Assembly: GCA_945926565.1 (NCBI GenBank)
Contig: CAMELY010000068.1
Location: forward strand, 1 to 7,094
DNA from: an uncultured Clostridia bacterium
Lineage (GTDB): Bacteria; Bacillota; Clostridia; Oscillospirales; Oscillospiraceae
Reading direction: 5' to 3'
DNA: 7,094 nucleotides
The notes under the pieces are model-generated. The model was not told where the DNA came from and did no database searches. It was given only the letters and a program-made list of their open reading frames with translations. Position 1 is the stretch's first letter. Each line of letters opens with the position of its first letter. This document shows, piece by piece, positions 5,711-7,094 of the stretch. Position numbers and translations under genes: made by a program.

Positions 5711-5718
5711 AAAGGGGG
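5711..5718 (+). promoter_or_regulatory. Ribosome binding site of the XRE regulator, decides a TTG start
   Basis: AAAGGGGG lies 7 nt upstream of TTG at 5726-5728. It rules out the longer reading from TTG at 5666, which would lie inside the operator region and has no ribosome binding site. Confidence 0.75.
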
Positions 5719-5725
5719 TATCCTC

Positions 5726-5947
5726 TTGCACTATTATCCACGGATGCGAGACTTGCGAGAAGACCACGACCTGACACAGAATCAGTTGGTCGCTTTACTG
5801 GGAATGCACAAGACCACCTACACAAATTATGAGCAAGGAAAGCGGGAGCCCCCTTTTGCGCTGATGATTCGGCTGGCAGAGCTTTACAATGTTTCACTAG
5901 ACTATATTGCTGGGTTGAGCAACACACCAACGCCGCTGCGAAAATAG
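5726..5947 (+). CDS. XRE-family DNA-binding regulator (73 aa)
   Basis: Small Cro/C1-type helix-turn-helix protein consisting almost entirely of the DNA-binding domain. With TTG as start it reads MHYYPRMRDLREDHDLTQNQ and has 73 residues. The helix-turn-helix is in DLTQNQLVALLGMHKTTYTN (15-34), followed by YEQGKREPP (35-43) and the dimer-side helices LMIRLAELYNVSLDYIAGL (46-64). This ordering is diagnostic of the XRE family. No effector or sensing domain is present. The divergent membrane-protein gene and the three repeated operators between them suggest it is the local repressor of that gene and possibly of itself. The link between this protein and those sites is inference. Its terminator is shared with the convergent regulator gene. 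Confidence 0.9.
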   Translation: MHYYPRMRDLREDHDLTQNQLVALLGMHKTTYTNYEQGKREPPFALMIRLAELYNVSLDYIAGLSNTPTPLRK

Positions 5948-5993
5948 CGCACAATCGGCCACGGAAAATAAATCTCTCATACGAGAATATACG

Positions 5994-6031
5994 AAACAGC
6001 GCCCTGGAGCTTTGCCTCCGGAGCGCTGTTT
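5994..6031. terminator. Terminator between the convergent regulator genes
   Basis: Stem of AAACAGCGC (5994-6002) with GCGCTGTTT (6023-6031), continued after one mismatch by CTGGAG (6004-6009) with CTCCGG (6016-6021) around a 6-nt loop. Plus-strand 3' side reads TTTGTTTTCC, a good T tract for the gene ending at 5947. On the minus strand the stem is followed by TTTCGTATATTC, so it may also act for the gene ending at 6049. Confidence 0.85.
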
Positions 6032-6048
6032 GTTTTCCTGCAGCAGGT

Positions 6049-6303
6049 TCAGTTTTCAGAATCAGCCCCATCCAGCAGCGTCTCATAGGACACCTGAAAC
6101 ACCTTTGCCAGCGCCTTGAGCTCGTAGTCAGGGACAAAGCGGGTGCCGTTCTCAATGCGCAGGACGGTCAAATCTGTCACATCAAAGCCTTGAAGCTGGA
6201 GCCGCTGCGCCAGCGCCTTTTGGGTCAGCCCAGCCGCCTGACGGAGAGCACGAACTCTGGGGCCGATGATGTTTTTGCTTTTTCCATTCCAATAGATTCT
6301 CAA
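6049..6303 (-). CDS. Second XRE-family DNA-binding regulator (84 aa)
   Basis: Helix-turn-helix regulator of 84 residues. The domain runs from about residue 12 to 78: IIGPRVRALRQAAGLTQKAL starts it, the recognition-helix region is DVTDLTVLRIENGTR, and FVPDYELKALAKVFQVSYETLL closes it. The RIENG and DYELKALAK pattern is typical of a widespread clostridial XRE subgroup. It differs clearly in sequence from the regulator at 5726, so the two are not a recent duplication. The start is TTG at 6303: a TAG stop lies a few codons upstream in frame, no ATG fits, and GAGG lies 9 nt upstream. No co-transcribed partner is visible. A 12-bp direct repeat brackets the likely promoter, suggesting autoregulation. 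It could also act on the nearby spoIIGA, but nothing in the sequence proves that. Confidence 0.88.
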   Translation of the reverse strand: MRIYWNGKSKNIIGPRVRALRQAAGLTQKALAQRLQLQGFDVTDLTVLRIENGTRFVPDYELKALAKVFQVSYETLLDGADSEN

Positions 6304-6321
6304 ATGACAGCGCCTCGATTT

Positions 6322-6333
6322 CTAAAGATGAAG
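6322..6333 (-). repeat. 12-bp direct repeat, proximal copy
   Basis: CTTCATCTTTAG on the minus strand, an exact copy of 6374-6385. It lies between the likely -10 of the second regulator gene and its TTG start, where a bound protein would block transcription. Confidence 0.75.
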
Positions 6334-6343
6334 GTTATGTCTT

Positions 6344-6349
6344 ATTTTA
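6344..6349 (-). promoter_or_regulatory. Likely -10 element of the second XRE gene
   Basis: TAAAAT on the minus strand (five of six to TATAAT) in the AT-rich gap upstream of the gene. No good -35 lies 16-18 nt upstream (the sequence there is AGTTTT), so the promoter may be weak or depend on an activator. The two 12-bp repeats flank it. Confidence 0.4.
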
Positions 6350-6373
6350 GCTCACAGAGTAAAACAAAAACTG

Positions 6374-6385
6374 CTAAAGATGAAG
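6374..6385 (-). repeat. 12-bp direct repeat, distal copy
   Basis: CTTCATCTTTAG on the minus strand, 52 bp from the proximal copy (about five helical turns, so on the same DNA face). It lies just upstream of where the -35 would be. Confidence 0.75.
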
Positions 6386-6437
6386 TGTAAAAGCGTTTCT
6401 GATTGTCCGCACATTCTCCCACCCCCACGGACCGCCT

Positions 6438-6470
6438 TAGACGGCTTTTTCCCGCCGGAGGGTCTATACT
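6438..6470 (+). promoter_or_regulatory. Candidate spoIIGA promoter with a long spacer
   Basis: A -10-like TATACT (6465-6470) lies about 36 nt upstream of the spoIIGA start. Nothing resembling a -35 lies 17 nt upstream, but TAGACG (6438-6443, four of six) lies 21 nt upstream. The Bacillus spoIIG promoter is known for an over-long spacer and Spo0A dependence. No clear Spo0A box (TGTCGAA type) was found nearby. Confidence 0.3.
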
Positions 6471-6506
6471 GTCTCTCACAGCCTGGACAGGCGGGGGAGG
6501 GGTTCT

Positions 6507-7094
6507 ATGACGGTGGTCTATGTGGATACGGTGTTTGCACTCAACGGGGCGATGGACTATCTGCTGCTGCTCTCGGCGGCCAAGCTGTCGGCGGCCCCTT
6601 TCCGGCGGCTGCGGCTGGCCCTGGGGGCCGTTTTGGGCGGACTTTACGCCGTCCTGGTCTTTCTCCCGGGACTGGGCTTTCTCAGCCACCCCCTGTGGCG
6701 GCTGGGCTGGGCGGCAGGCATGGTGTTGACCGCCTACGGGCCCCGTCGGGGCAATCTCCGGCTGCTGCTGGTATTCCTCGCCCTGTCCTGCGCTCTGGCG
6801 GGGGTGCTCATGATGGTCTCCCTCTTCGGGCCCCTGGAGCTGTCCTACCCCCAGGGGATTGCGGTCACCGCCCCGGACGCCAAGGCGCTGCTGCTGGCAG
6901 GAGCAGTCTGCTGCTGTCTCTGCGCCACCGTTCTGCGGCGGCTGGCTCCGGAGCGGGGCGGCGGGCTGATTCCGGTGAAGCTGCGCTGGGACTGCCGTCA
7001 GGTGAGTCTCACCGCCCTCCGGGACTCCGGCAACCTGCTCACAGCTCCCGGGGGCTCCGGCCCGGTGCTGGTGGCCTACTGGCAGGCGGTAGCC
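6507..7094 (+). CDS. spoIIGA: Sigma-E processing peptidase SpoIIGA, partial (3' end beyond the window)
   Basis: Membrane-embedded aspartic protease of the mother cell that cleaves pro-sigma-E after signalling from the forespore through SpoIIR. The visible 196 residues begin MTVVYVDTVFALNGAMDYLL, the typical N-terminus. Hydrophobic segments lie at about 8-24, 37-54, 62-76, 85-106 and 126-142, matching the five-helix membrane half. The cytoplasmic protease half starts near residue 150 and includes LTALRDSGNLLTAPGGSG (168-185), the active-site motif, with Asp173 as the likely catalytic residue (DSGN here, DTGN in many homologs). The start is ATG at 6507, with GGGGGAGG ending 6 nt upstream. The gene is open to the right edge. 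sigE normally follows it, so it would be expected just outside the window. Confidence 0.92.
   Translation, partial: MTVVYVDTVFALNGAMDYLLLLSAAKLSAAPFRRLRLALGAVLGGLYAVLVFLPGLGFLSHPLWRLGWAAGMVLTAYGPRRGNLRLLLVFLALSCALAGVLMMVSLFGPLELSYPQGIAVTAPDAKALLLAGAVCCCLCATVLRRLAPERGGGLIPVKLRWDCRQVSLTALRDSGNLLTAPGGSGPVLVAYWQAVA

Noticed and set aside
5666..5725. N-terminal extension of the plus-strand XRE protein from TTG at 5666
   Set aside because: It would be encoded by the operator and promoter region and lacks a ribosome binding site. TTG at 5726 follows AAAGGGGG at ideal spacing.
5979..5994. Tandem ATACGA copies after the plus-strand XRE gene
   Set aside because: Two 6-bp copies in AT-rich DNA are likely by chance and have no promoter context.
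5388..6155. Minus-strand 255-codon open frame spanning the islet
   Set aside because: It runs through the divergent promoter, all three operators, the plus-strand XRE gene and the shared terminator, and has no domain signal. The 5207-5587 frame with its own promoter explains the region better.
6342..6689. Minus-strand 115-codon open frame opposite spoIIGA
   Set aside because: It is antisense to the clear spoIIGA start and signals, low in complexity (Gln/Arg/Pro rich), and without a ribosome binding site.

Overview
The window looks like chromosomal DNA of a GC-rich, endospore-forming Clostridia member, probably an Oscillospiraceae-like gut anaerobe (Flavonifractor/Oscillibacter type). This is inferred from three things: sporulation genes (both dipicolinate synthase subunits and the 5' part of spoIIGA), strong GC preference at third codon positions in the core genes, and typical Firmicutes ribosome binding sites. 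No database search was possible.

Positions 1-3600 (minus strand) hold a tightly packed operon: dinB (Y-family DNA polymerase), then znuA, znuC and znuB of a zinc-type ABC importer. znuB is cut by the left edge. Spacings are 3 bp, a 4-bp overlap and a 4-bp overlap. The region upstream of dinB contains a Gram-positive LexA-type operator inside a 10-bp-arm inverted repeat that overlaps a sigma-A-like promoter. No promoter is visible between dinB and znuA, so part of zinc import appears wired to the SOS response.

Positions 3570-5135 (minus strand) hold a two-gene dipicolinate synthase operon, dpaA-dpaB. It has its own candidate sigma-K-type promoter and a hairpin at its 3' end. It would make dipicolinic acid in the mother cell for the spore core.

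Positions 5140-6390 form an AT-richer islet between the two sporulation loci. It holds a small unknown single-pass membrane protein gene (minus), a divergent XRE-family regulator gene (plus), and a second XRE-family regulator gene (minus) convergent with the first. All three appear to use non-ATG starts. The divergent control region carries three exact copies of AATACAACA-N3-GATGT around a near-consensus promoter for the membrane protein. The second regulator has a 12-bp direct repeat bracketing its putative promoter. This is the least explained part of the window: apparently two small self-regulated modules, one with an undescribed membrane effector.

Positions 6507-7094 (plus strand) hold the first 196 codons of spoIIGA, the membrane aspartic protease that activates sigma-E. 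The gene is cut by the right edge just after the catalytic DSG motif.
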